Shown here piece by piece: positions 23,658 to 29,784 of a stretch of DNA of 29,784 nucleotides. The stretch spans positions 1-29,784 of the forward strand of contig JAUUNK010000042.1 of NCBI GenBank assembly GCA_030844565.1. The letters are read 5' to 3'. The position numbers were made by a program, and so were the translations under genes. The notes beneath the pieces were generated by a model. The model did no database searches. It worked only from the letters and a program-made list of their open reading frames with translations, and had not been told where the DNA came from. Position 1 is the first letter of the stretch. Every line of letters starts with the position of its first letter. Source of the DNA: Bacteroides ovatus (GTDB lineage: Bacteria > Bacteroidota > Bacteroidia > Bacteroidales > Bacteroidaceae).

Positions 23658-24917
23658 ATGAAATCTCTGTCCCTTTTTGAACTGAATACTCTGGTGAGGC
23701 GTAGCTTGGAGCAATGCCTGCCGGATGAATACTGGATACAAGCAGAACTGAGCGATGTGCGGACCAATGCGACGGGGCATTGCTACCTGGAATTTGTTCA
23801 GAAAGACTCGCGCAGCAATTCGCTGGTGGCAAAGGCGCGGGGCACTATCTGGAGCAATGTGTACCGGTTGTTGAAACCTTATTTTGAAGAATCCACAGGG
23901 CAATTGTTTACTTCCGGTATTAAGGTGCAGGTCAAGGTGACGGTACAATTTCATGAACTGTATGGTTATACCCTGGCGGTGCAAGACATCGACCCGGCTT
24001 ATACGCTGGGAGATATGGCGCGCCGCCGCAGGGAAATTCTGTTGCAGCTGGAAGAGGAGGGTGTTCTCACTTTAAATAAAGAGTTGGATATGCCGGTGCT
24101 TCCTCAGCGCATAGCGGTTATCTCTTCGTCTACCGCAGCAGGATATGGGGACTTTTGCCATCAGTTGGAGAATAATCTCCGGGGATTCTATTTCCACACG
24201 GAATTGTTTCCTGCCTGGATGCAGGGTGAGATGGTAGAAGAATCGGTGCTTTCCGCTTTGGATCGCATTAATGCACGGCTGGATGAGTTTGACGCTGTAG
24301 TTATCATTCGGGGAGGAGGGGCCACTTCGGATCTTTCCGGTTTCGACACTTACCTGCTGGCTGCCGCTTGTGCCCAATTCCCTTTGCCTATTATTACTGG
24401 TATCGGGCACGAACGGGACGATACTGTACTCGATTCTGTAGCCCACACCCGGGTGAAAACTCCTACGGCTGCGGCTGAATTATTGATTCATCGCATGGCG
24501 GAGGCTGCCGATTACTTGGAATGGCTTTTCTACCGCTTGCAAGAAGGATTTCTCGGGCTTTTGGAAGGAGAACGCCATAGATTGACAGCTCTCCAATCCC
24601 ATATTCCCGCCATGGTGAGCCGGAGGCTATCGGATGCCCGTCTTTTTTTAGTATCGATGGAGCATCATTTGGCGCAGGGGGCGGCCGCTTGTCTTTCTTC
24701 CCGTCGGCATCGCTTGGAACTATTACAACAGCGGATTGCGGATGCTTCCCCCGAACGCCTGCTGCGCCGTGGCTATAGCCTGACTCTTAAAAATGGAAAA
24801 GCGCTTATTGATGTTTCACAGTTGCAGCCGGGAGAAGAGATTGTCACCCGTCTTGCTAAAGGCACGCTGACCTCGACCGTGGTTGCTGTGAACAAAAGCG
24901 ACTCTTCCCAATTGTAA
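23658..24917 (+). CDS. xseA: Exodeoxyribonuclease VII large subunit
   Basis: XseA is the catalytic subunit of ExoVII, which degrades single-stranded DNA from both ends in repair. The 419-residue protein has an N-terminal OB-fold (residues 1 to about 100, including YWIQAELSDVRTNATGHCYL). The catalytic region includes RIAVISSSTAAGYGDF, the glycine-rich IIRGGGATSDLSGFD, ITGIGHERDDT and ARVKTPTAAAE-type segment HTRVKTPTAAAE. A long coiled-coil region follows (about 285-370), and the C-terminal RLLRRGYSLTLKNGK domain closes it. xseB begins 31 bases downstream, the usual arrangement. Confidence 0.96.
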   Translation: MKSLSLFELNTLVRRSLEQCLPDEYWIQAELSDVRTNATGHCYLEFVQKDSRSNSLVAKARGTIWSNVYRLLKPYFEESTGQLFTSGIKVQVKVTVQFHELYGYTLAVQDIDPAYTLGDMARRRREILLQLEEEGVLTLNKELDMPVLPQRIAVISSSTAAGYGDFCHQLENNLRGFYFHTELFPAWMQGEMVEESVLSALDRINARLDEFDAVVIIRGGGATSDLSGFDTYLLAAACAQFPLPIITGIGHERDDTVLDSVAHTRVKTPTAAAELLIHRMAEAADYLEWLFYRLQEGFLGLLEGERHRLTALQSHIPAMVSRRLSDARLFLVSMEHHLAQGAAACLSSRRHRLELLQQRIADASPERLLRRGYSLTLKNGKALIDVSQLQPGEEIVTRLAKGTLTSTVVAVNKSDSSQL

Positions 24918-24948
24918 TATGTAGAACTGATTAAAGAAGAATATATTA

Positions 24949-25158
24949 ATGGCAGTTAAAAAAGAAACTTATTCCCAGGCAATAGAACGTTTGGAGAAGA
25001 TTGTCCAGCAGATAGATAACAATGAGCTGGACATAGACATGCTGGGTGAAAAGATAAAAGAGGCTAACGAAATTATTGCTTTTTGTACCGCAAAATTGAC
25101 GAAAGCAGATAAGGAAGTAGAAAAATTACTGCGAGAAAAGCGGCACTTTGAAGAATAA
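24949..25158 (+). CDS. xseB: Exodeoxyribonuclease VII small subunit
   Basis: A 69-residue, two-helix protein of the XseB family. YSQAIERLEKIVQQIDNNELDIDML is its N-terminal signature, followed by KIKEANEIIAFCTAKL and a charged tail. Several copies decorate the coiled-coil arms of XseA to form ExoVII. Size and position directly after xseA leave little doubt. Confidence 0.94.
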   Translation: MAVKKETYSQAIERLEKIVQQIDNNELDIDMLGEKIKEANEIIAFCTAKLTKADKEVEKLLREKRHFEE

Positions 25159-25162
25159 AGGC

Positions 25163-25170
25163 TATTTTTG
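25163..25170 (+). promoter_or_regulatory. Possible -7 element for ilvE
   Basis: TATTTTTG fits TAnnTTTG and is 39 bases before the ilvE start. No TTTG lies at the proper upstream distance (the nearest is 12 bp away), so this is a weak call; ilvE may be read from upstream instead. Confidence 0.3.
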
Positions 25171-25208
25171 TTGCTCCAATGTGAAGGAAATAACTAATAC
25201 ATAATGAT

Positions 25209-26228
25209 ATGAAAGAAATAGATTGGGCGAATTTGTCTTTCGGATACATGAAGACAGATTACAATGTGAGAATCAATTTCCGCAACGGTGCATGGGGCGA
25301 ATTGGAAGTAAGCAGTAGCGAATATCTTAATTTACACATGGCAGCTACTTGCCTGCACTATGGGCAGGAAGCTTTCGAAGGGTTGAAAGCTTTTCGTGGT
25401 AAAGACGGTAAAGTCCGTATCTTCCGCCTGGAAGAAAATGCAGCGCGTTTGCAATCCACTTGCCAGGGCATTCTAATGGCAGAACTTCCTACCGAACGTT
25501 TCAAAGAAGCCATCCTGAAGGTGGTGAAACTTAACGAGCGTTTTATTCCTCCTTACGAAACAGGCGCTTCTTTGTATATCCGTCCTCTCTTGATTGGAAC
25601 CAGTGCCCAAGTGGGTGTGCATCCGGCAGACGAATACATGTTTGTGGTGTTTGTAACTCCCGTAGGTCCTTATTTCAAAGGTGGCTTCTCTACCAATCCT
25701 TATGTGATTATTCGTGAGTACGACCGTGCCGCTCCTCATGGCACAGGCATTTATAAAGTGGGGGGCAACTATGCTGCCAGCCTTCGCGCCAACAAGAAAG
25801 CCCACGACTTGGGATATTCCTGCGAGTTCTATCTCGATGCCAAAGAAAAGAAATACATTGACGAATGCGGTGCTGCCAATTTCTTTGGAATCAAGGATAA
25901 TACCTATATTACACCTCTGTCAAGTTCTATCTTACCTTCTATTACCAACAAGAGCCTGATGCAGTTGGCTGAAGATATGGGTATGAAGGTAGAACGCCGT
26001 CAAGTTCCCGAAGAAGAACTGAGCACATTTGAAGAGGCAGGTGCTTGCGGAACTGCTGCGGTCATCAGTCCTATCGAACGTATCGATGATTTGGAGAATG
26101 GCAAGTCTTATGTTATCTCCAAAGATGGCAAACCGGGACCTATCTGCACGAAGTTGTATAACAAGTTGCGTGGTATCCAATACGGTGACGAACCGGATGT
26201 ACACGGTTGGGTGACTATCTTGGAATAA
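25209..26228 (+). CDS. ilvE: Branched-chain amino acid aminotransferase
   Basis: A PLP enzyme (fold type IV) that interconverts leucine, isoleucine and valine with their 2-oxo acids using 2-oxoglutarate. The 339 residues match the larger BCAT subgroup. HYGQEAFEGLKAFRGKDG is the N-terminal signature. GIYKVGGNYAASLRANKKA carries K183 as the PLP-bound lysine. YIDECGAANFFGI follows, and then EEAGACGTAAVISPI lines the cofactor phosphate site. It lies 50 bases after xseB. Confidence 0.95.
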   Translation: MKEIDWANLSFGYMKTDYNVRINFRNGAWGELEVSSSEYLNLHMAATCLHYGQEAFEGLKAFRGKDGKVRIFRLEENAARLQSTCQGILMAELPTERFKEAILKVVKLNERFIPPYETGASLYIRPLLIGTSAQVGVHPADEYMFVVFVTPVGPYFKGGFSTNPYVIIREYDRAAPHGTGIYKVGGNYAASLRANKKAHDLGYSCEFYLDAKEKKYIDECGAANFFGIKDNTYITPLSSSILPSITNKSLMQLAEDMGMKVERRQVPEEELSTFEEAGACGTAAVISPIERIDDLENGKSYVISKDGKPGPICTKLYNKLRGIQYGDEPDVHGWVTILE

Positions 26229-26263
26229 CCTTTTCCAGAGTGAACTATAAACAGAAATAAACT

Positions 26264-26322
26264 ATCCTTGCCGGCAACCGGATTTGTAGCAAGGATTGGC
26301 AGGGAGAGCATACGCTTTCCCT
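26264..26322 (+). promoter_or_regulatory. Two adjacent hairpins before trmB
   Basis: Hairpin 1: ATCCTTGC 26264-26271 with GCAAGGAT 26289-26296, a perfect 8-bp stem. Hairpin 2: AGGGAGAGC 26301-26309 with GCTTTCCCT 26314-26322 across the tetraloop ATAC, with one wobble. No T run follows, so this is not a standard terminator. It may be a structured 5' leader or a processing site between ilvE and trmB. Confidence 0.5.
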
Positions 26323-26356
26323 ACTTGTTTAGGTAGAAATAATTTAATAGAACCCA

Positions 26357-27115
26357 ATGGGAAAAAATAAATTAGAGAAGTTTGCCGACATGGCGAGTTA
26401 TCCGCATGTATTTGAATATCCTTATTCCCAGATAGATAATGTTCCTTTTGACATGAAAGGCAAGTGGCACGAAGAGTTCTTCGGTAACGACCATCCTATC
26501 GTGCTCGAACTGGGTTGCGGTAGGGGCGAATATACTGTAGGACTTGGGAAGATGTTCCCCGATAAGAATTTTATAGGAGTGGATATCAAAGGAGCCCGCA
26601 TGTGGACGGGAGCTACCGAAGCTTTGCAAGCAGGAATGAAAAATGTAGCTTTTCTGCGTACAAATATTGAAATCATCGAACGCTTCTTTGCTTCCGGCGA
26701 AGTGAGTGAGATATGGCTTACTTTCTCCGACCCCCAGATGAAGAAGGTCACCAAGCGGCTCACCTCCACTTACTTTATGGAACGGTATCGCACGTTTCTG
26801 AAACCCGACGGCATCATTCATTTAAAGACAGACAGCAACTTTATGTTTACTTATACCAAGTACCTGATTGAAGCCAATAAGATGCCGGTAGATTTCATAA
26901 CGGAAGATCTTTATCATTCAGATTTGGTAGATGACATCCTTGGAATAAAAACTTATTATGAACAACAATGGCTCGACCGCGGTTTAAGTATTAAGTACAT
27001 AAAATTCAGACTTCCCCACGAAGGCGAGTTGCAAGAACCGGATGTGGAAATAGAATTGGACTCCTATCGCAGCTACAATCGTAGCAAGCGAAGTGGTTTA
27101 CAGAAAGCAAAATAA
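26357..27115 (+). CDS. trmB: tRNA (guanine-N7)-methyltransferase
   Basis: TrmB uses S-adenosylmethionine to make m7G46 in the tRNA variable loop. The 252-residue protein shows the SAM-binding ELGCGRGEYTVGL, then FIGVDIKGARMW at the end of the second strand, and the family-specific TFSDPQMKKVTKRLTS, the Bacteroidetes version of the F-P-D-P-W-x-K-K signature. HLKTDSNFMF follows. N-terminal residues 1-45 contact tRNA. The next gene starts 30 bases downstream, suggesting co-transcription. Confidence 0.93.
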   Translation: MGKNKLEKFADMASYPHVFEYPYSQIDNVPFDMKGKWHEEFFGNDHPIVLELGCGRGEYTVGLGKMFPDKNFIGVDIKGARMWTGATEALQAGMKNVAFLRTNIEIIERFFASGEVSEIWLTFSDPQMKKVTKRLTSTYFMERYRTFLKPDGIIHLKTDSNFMFTYTKYLIEANKMPVDFITEDLYHSDLVDDILGIKTYYEQQWLDRGLSIKYIKFRLPHEGELQEPDVEIELDSYRSYNRSKRSGLQKAK

Positions 27116-27145
27116 TAGTCACAATGTGCTAATAATTATTCGATT

Positions 27146-28252
27146 ATGACTCTTTATCCAAAATTAATATTAGATGCACTGGCAACGGTGCGTTATCCCG
27201 GTACCGGGAAAAACATAGTAGAAGCCGGTATGGTAGAGGATAACATTCGCATTGAAGGAATGAAGGTTTCCTTCTCCCTGATTTTTGAGAAACCCACCGA
27301 TCCTTTTATGAAATCGGTCATCAAGGCTGCCGAGACAGCTATTCTTACCTATGTCGGCAAAGATGTAGATATAGCAGGCAATATCAGCGTGAAGACTGTA
27401 CAGGCTGCCCGTCCCGAAGTGGGCAAGTTGCTGCCACAGGTAAAAAACATTGTAGGTATCTCTTCGGGTAAGGGAGGAGTAGGAAAATCCACGGTAGCAG
27501 CCAACCTTGCAGTGGCTTTGGCTAAGTTGGGGTATAAAGTAGGATTGCTGGACGCAGATATTTTCGGTCCTTCCATGCCTAAGATGTTTCAGGTGGAAGA
27601 TGCCCGTCCTTATGCAGAGCGTGTTGACGGACGTGACTTGATTGTTCCGGTGGAAAAATATGGTGTCAAGCTGTTGTCTATAGGTTTCTTTGTAGACCCC
27701 GAACAAGCTACGCTTTGGCGCGGAGGAATGGCGAGTAACGCCTTGAAACAGTTGATTGGCGATGCCGATTGGGGAGAATTGGACTATTTCTTGATAGACC
27801 TGCCCCCGGGAACCAGTGATATTCATCTCACTGTGGTGCAAACTCTAGCTATGACGGGAGCTATTGTAGTCAGCACTCCTCAGGATGTGGCGTTGGCTGA
27901 TGCCCGTAAGGGAATAAATATGTTTACCAATGACAAAGTGAACGTCCCTATCCTCGGTCTTGTGGAAAACATGGCTTGGTTCACTCCGGCGGAGCTTCCT
28001 GAAAACAAATATTATATCTTCGGTAAAGAAGGAGCGAAGAAGCTGGCAGAAGAGATGAATGTTCCTTTGTTGGGACAGATTCCTATCGTGCAGAGCATTT
28101 GTGAAAGTGGTGATAAAGGTACTCCTGCGGCATTGGATGAAAATACCGTGACAGGTCGTGCTTTCCTTTCGTTGGCAGCCAGCGTAGTGCGTCAAGTAGA
28201 TCGCCGGAATGTAGAGATGGCGCCCACCAAGATTGTGGAATTGCACAAATAA
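27146..28252 (+). CDS. mrp: Mrp/ApbC-type P-loop ATPase lacking the CXXC motif
   Basis: A 368-residue Mrp-family protein thought to help deliver iron-sulfur clusters. Residues 1 to about 90 form a MIP18-like (DUF59) domain. The ATPase begins at the deviant Walker A, SSGKGGVGKST (residues 106-116), followed by LLDADIFGPSMPKMF and DLPPGTSDIHLT. Most Mrp/Nbp35 proteins carry a CXXC after the VENM motif that holds the bridging cluster. Here residues 276-292 read MAWFTPAELPENKYYIF with no cysteine, so cluster binding must differ or be absent. Family identity is firm; the mechanism is open. A strong terminator follows. Confidence 0.93.
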   Translation: MTLYPKLILDALATVRYPGTGKNIVEAGMVEDNIRIEGMKVSFSLIFEKPTDPFMKSVIKAAETAILTYVGKDVDIAGNISVKTVQAARPEVGKLLPQVKNIVGISSGKGGVGKSTVAANLAVALAKLGYKVGLLDADIFGPSMPKMFQVEDARPYAERVDGRDLIVPVEKYGVKLLSIGFFVDPEQATLWRGGMASNALKQLIGDADWGELDYFLIDLPPGTSDIHLTVVQTLAMTGAIVVSTPQDVALADARKGINMFTNDKVNVPILGLVENMAWFTPAELPENKYYIFGKEGAKKLAEEMNVPLLGQIPIVQSICESGDKGTPAALDENTVTGRAFLSLAASVVRQVDRRNVEMAPTKIVELHK

Positions 28253-28277
28253 ACCGCACTTTTCTTTGTAGAAATCC

Positions 28278-28328
28278 TTAAAAAAGGCGTTTCCATAGAC
28301 TTTTAATAGACTATGGAAGCGCTTTTTT
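28278..28328 (+). terminator. Intrinsic terminator after mrp
   Basis: Arm AAAAAAGGCGTTTCCATAG pairs with CTATGGAAGCGCTTTTTT (one wobble, one bulge) across ACTTTTAATAGA and ends in six Ts. It separates the core genes from the recombinase gene. Confidence 0.87.
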
Positions 28329-28466
28329 CGTTATATCCTTTCTTATTTTCTTTTCTCTTCCTTTCTTTGCCATAGCAAACATTACAGACTACGTACCTGT
28401 TTACAATCTTATAACAAGAGTGTTAGGAGATTACCGGTGCGAAGTGAAATTTAAAATTGAAGAATT

Positions 28467-29459
28467 ATGGATTTAAAAAGACTGGAACAAGAAGAATCCG
28501 TAGTCGACTTGTCTCTATATATGGGACAGGTTGTCGAAGATTTGAAAAGAGACAAGAAACATCCGGCGGTGCATACCTATACTTGCACGCTTCATTCTTT
28601 TATGAAGTTTTCCGGTGGAAAAGGAACGTCCATGCCTATCAAAGAAGTGTTTACTCCAGGACGATTGAAGGAGTATGAGCTGTGGATGAAACAAAAAGAA
28701 CTCAGCCTGAACAGTATTTCTACCTATATGCGCACATTGCGGGCGGTCTACAACCGATTGGTCCCTCCCGGCAGTGCAGAGTATAATCCCAAATTGTTTG
28801 ACGATGTGTACACCAAAGTGGAGTCGCAAACCAAGCGGGCGCTTACCGAACGGCAGATAGGGAAACTGGTCTGTGCCGACTTTAGCACGTTGCCCAAAGA
28901 ACTGAAAAGTGTATTAGCTTATTTCCTGCTGATGTTTCTCTTTCGGGGCATGCCGTTTATCGACTTGGTGCATCTGCGCAAGAAAGACATTCGGGGAAAC
29001 AAGATTGTATATAGCCGTCACAAGACCGGCAGACAGATAACCTTATGTATCCCCAAAGAGGCTTTACCGTTGGTAAAAGAATACAAAGACAGGAATCCGG
29101 ATTACATTTACCTGTTTCCCATATTAGATGCCCGGTTAAAGGATGACTGGGAAATATATAAATGCTATCAGAATGCTTTGGGCAACTTCAATAAAGCACT
29201 GGTGGCGGTGGCAAAGATATTGTTGCCCGGAGTGAAGATTAGTTCGTATACGGCGCGCCATACATGGGCCACGTTGGCCTTTCACATCGGAATGCCTATC
29301 GGCATCATTAGCCAGGCGCTCGGACATTCGTCTATCCGCACGACGGAAACCTATCTGAAGCCTTTTGAGAATGAGAAAGTGGATGAAGCGAATAGTAAGC
29401 TGATATCTTCTGTTAGAAGATGTAAAAAAGGAAATTCAGCCCTCTTCACTTCCCTGTAA
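28467..29459 (+). CDS. Tyrosine-type site-specific recombinase (integrase/invertase family)
   Basis: A 330-residue recombinase. An N-terminal SAM-like core-binding domain (about 10-110) precedes the catalytic domain with R160 (LFRGMPFIDLVHL), K186 (RHKTG), R264 (YTARHTWA), H287 (GHSS) and nucleophile Y296 (TTETYL). The first histidine of the H-x-x-R box is Y261, so the box reads YxxR, as I recall from other Bacteroides invertases. Size and style fit the chromosomal recombinases that flip promoters of capsule and surface-protein loci rather than large conjugative-element integrases. The leader has no strong promoter; a frame-shifted ATG at 28457 opens only a short spurious frame. The next 325 bases have no gene. 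Confidence 0.92.
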   Translation: MDLKRLEQEESVVDLSLYMGQVVEDLKRDKKHPAVHTYTCTLHSFMKFSGGKGTSMPIKEVFTPGRLKEYELWMKQKELSLNSISTYMRTLRAVYNRLVPPGSAEYNPKLFDDVYTKVESQTKRALTERQIGKLVCADFSTLPKELKSVLAYFLLMFLFRGMPFIDLVHLRKKDIRGNKIVYSRHKTGRQITLCIPKEALPLVKEYKDRNPDYIYLFPILDARLKDDWEIYKCYQNALGNFNKALVAVAKILLPGVKISSYTARHTWATLAFHIGMPIGIISQALGHSSIRTTETYLKPFENEKVDEANSKLISSVRRCKKGNSALFTSL

Positions 29460-29479
29460 AACATCTTGTTAAGAAAGAA

Positions 29480-29494
29480 TTACTTACCAAGTAA
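29480..29494. repeat. 15-bp dyad beside the recombinase gene
   Basis: TTACTT and AAGTAA are perfect inverted arms around ACC. Tyrosine recombinases act at such arm-spacer-arm sites, so this could be one crossover site. The partner would have to lie beyond the window. The arms are short, so chance is possible. Confidence 0.4.
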
Positions 29495-29510
29495 CGGGCT
29501 CTTTCGCGCG

Positions 29511-29542
29511 CAAAGATGCGAAAGTTTTCACATATCTGCAAA
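29511..29542 (-). promoter_or_regulatory. Leftward promoter with no downstream gene
   Basis: On the minus strand, -33 TTTG (plus-strand CAAA, 29539-29542), a 20-bp spacer, and -7 CATCTTTG (plus-strand CAAAGATG, 29511-29518), one base off TAnnTTTG. It would transcribe into the 3' end of the recombinase gene in antisense, where no minus-strand gene exists. Confidence 0.58.
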
Positions 29543-29784
29543 TAAAAGACACTTAACTTGTTAGAAACCATTAAATTTAGACGACGAAGCATTGTAAATA
29601 GCTGAAAGATTACATATTGTTTTTTCTTGTTGTTTTGAAAAACACATCTTCTCTCCTGTCCATTTTTCACTCTTAAAAGCGGAACAGACTCTCTTTTGGG
29701 CTTTATCTTCTGATAAAACTCCCTTTTCCCATTCAACAGAGTGAGTGGAAACACTTTTCCTGGTTCTGATCATACGGTGCGGTG

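Larger units (their letters stand above)
29460..29784. other. Gene-free region at the right edge, possible invertible promoter segment
   Basis: No credible gene is seen. Minus-strand open frames here are short and lack family resemblance. Present are the dyad TTACTT-ACC-AAGTAA at 29480-29494, a minus-strand promoter at 29511-29542, and a near-exact direct repeat, CTTGTTAAGAAA at 29465-29476 and CTTGTTAGAAA at 29557-29567. I searched for an inverted copy of 29455-29500 up to the window end and did not find one. Confidence 0.55.

Noticed and set aside
27170..27841. 223-codon minus-strand open frame inside mrp
   Set aside because: It is fully antisense to an intact, motif-bearing ATPase and has no recognisable domain or promoter.
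29446..29754. 102-codon minus-strand open frame at the right edge
   Set aside because: It has no recognisable family and is read through the leftward promoter and dyad. It looks like random A/T-rich coding potential.

Overview
The window is a stretch of a Bacteroides chromosome (order Bacteroidales). The evidence is protein similarity to familiar Bacteroides families (DUF4488, DUF5686, Rex, a Bacteroidetes-type Mrp, a GH31 enzyme with a dockerin-like module), A-rich regions before start codons rather than strong Shine-Dalgarno sites, and many copies of the Bacteroides promoter signature (a -33 TTTG or TTG, about 19-20 bp, then a -7 TAnnTTTG). I recognise it as close to B. thetaiotaomicron, B. 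caccae and B. ovatus, but I cannot fix the species. Most of the window is ordinary core genome; the left edge, the 16 kb region and the right edge look accessory or unusual.

Layout. 1-48 is the 3' part of a tRNA-Val, followed by a terminator. 179-936 is a two-gene HEPN/MNT toxin-antitoxin cassette. 1045-5330 holds purB, a pseudouridine synthase with a long repetitive arginine-rich N-terminus, and asnS. 5471-5962 is a small secreted DUF4488 protein. 6158-9086 is a ribosomal and translation cluster (rplM-rpsI-rpsB-tsf) with structured RNA segments before rplM, before rpsB and before tsf. A minus-strand SUI1 (eIF1-like) gene lies convergent to it. 9659-12277 is a DUF5686 outer-membrane protein. 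12356-15190 is a probable rex-FAH-ispF-metallophosphoesterase operon. 15165-16043 (minus) is a protein with an ExoX-C-like segment whose 3' end overlaps the phosphoesterase.

The gene-free stretch 16044-16532 holds a striking array of 18-bp dyads repeated every 22 bp, upstream of a large secreted GH31 glycosidase (16533-20402) that carries FN3, F5/8-type C, dockerin-like and cohesin-like modules. Then come a MaoC-like dehydratase, mnmA, a secreted S8 protease, xseA-xseB, ilvE, trmB and an Mrp-type ATPase that lacks the usual CXXC motif. The window ends with a tyrosine recombinase (28467-29459). Beyond it is a gene-free 325 bp that carries a well-formed promoter pointing back at the recombinase with no gene to drive. 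This looks like one edge of an invertible promoter region, such as those in front of Bacteroides capsule or surface-protein loci.

Functionally the window is dominated by translation (tRNA, AsnS, L13, S9, S2, EF-Ts, SUI1, MnmA, TrmB, pseudouridine synthase). It also has purine, isoprenoid and branched-chain amino acid enzymes, DNA repair (ExoVII), redox sensing (Rex), and envelope or secreted glycan and protein processing (GH31, S8 protease, DUF5686). The most promising leads are the 22-bp-period dyad array, the alternative-hairpin leader of rplM, the recombinase with its orphan leftward promoter, and the RX4HXY HEPN/MNT module beside a tRNA gene.
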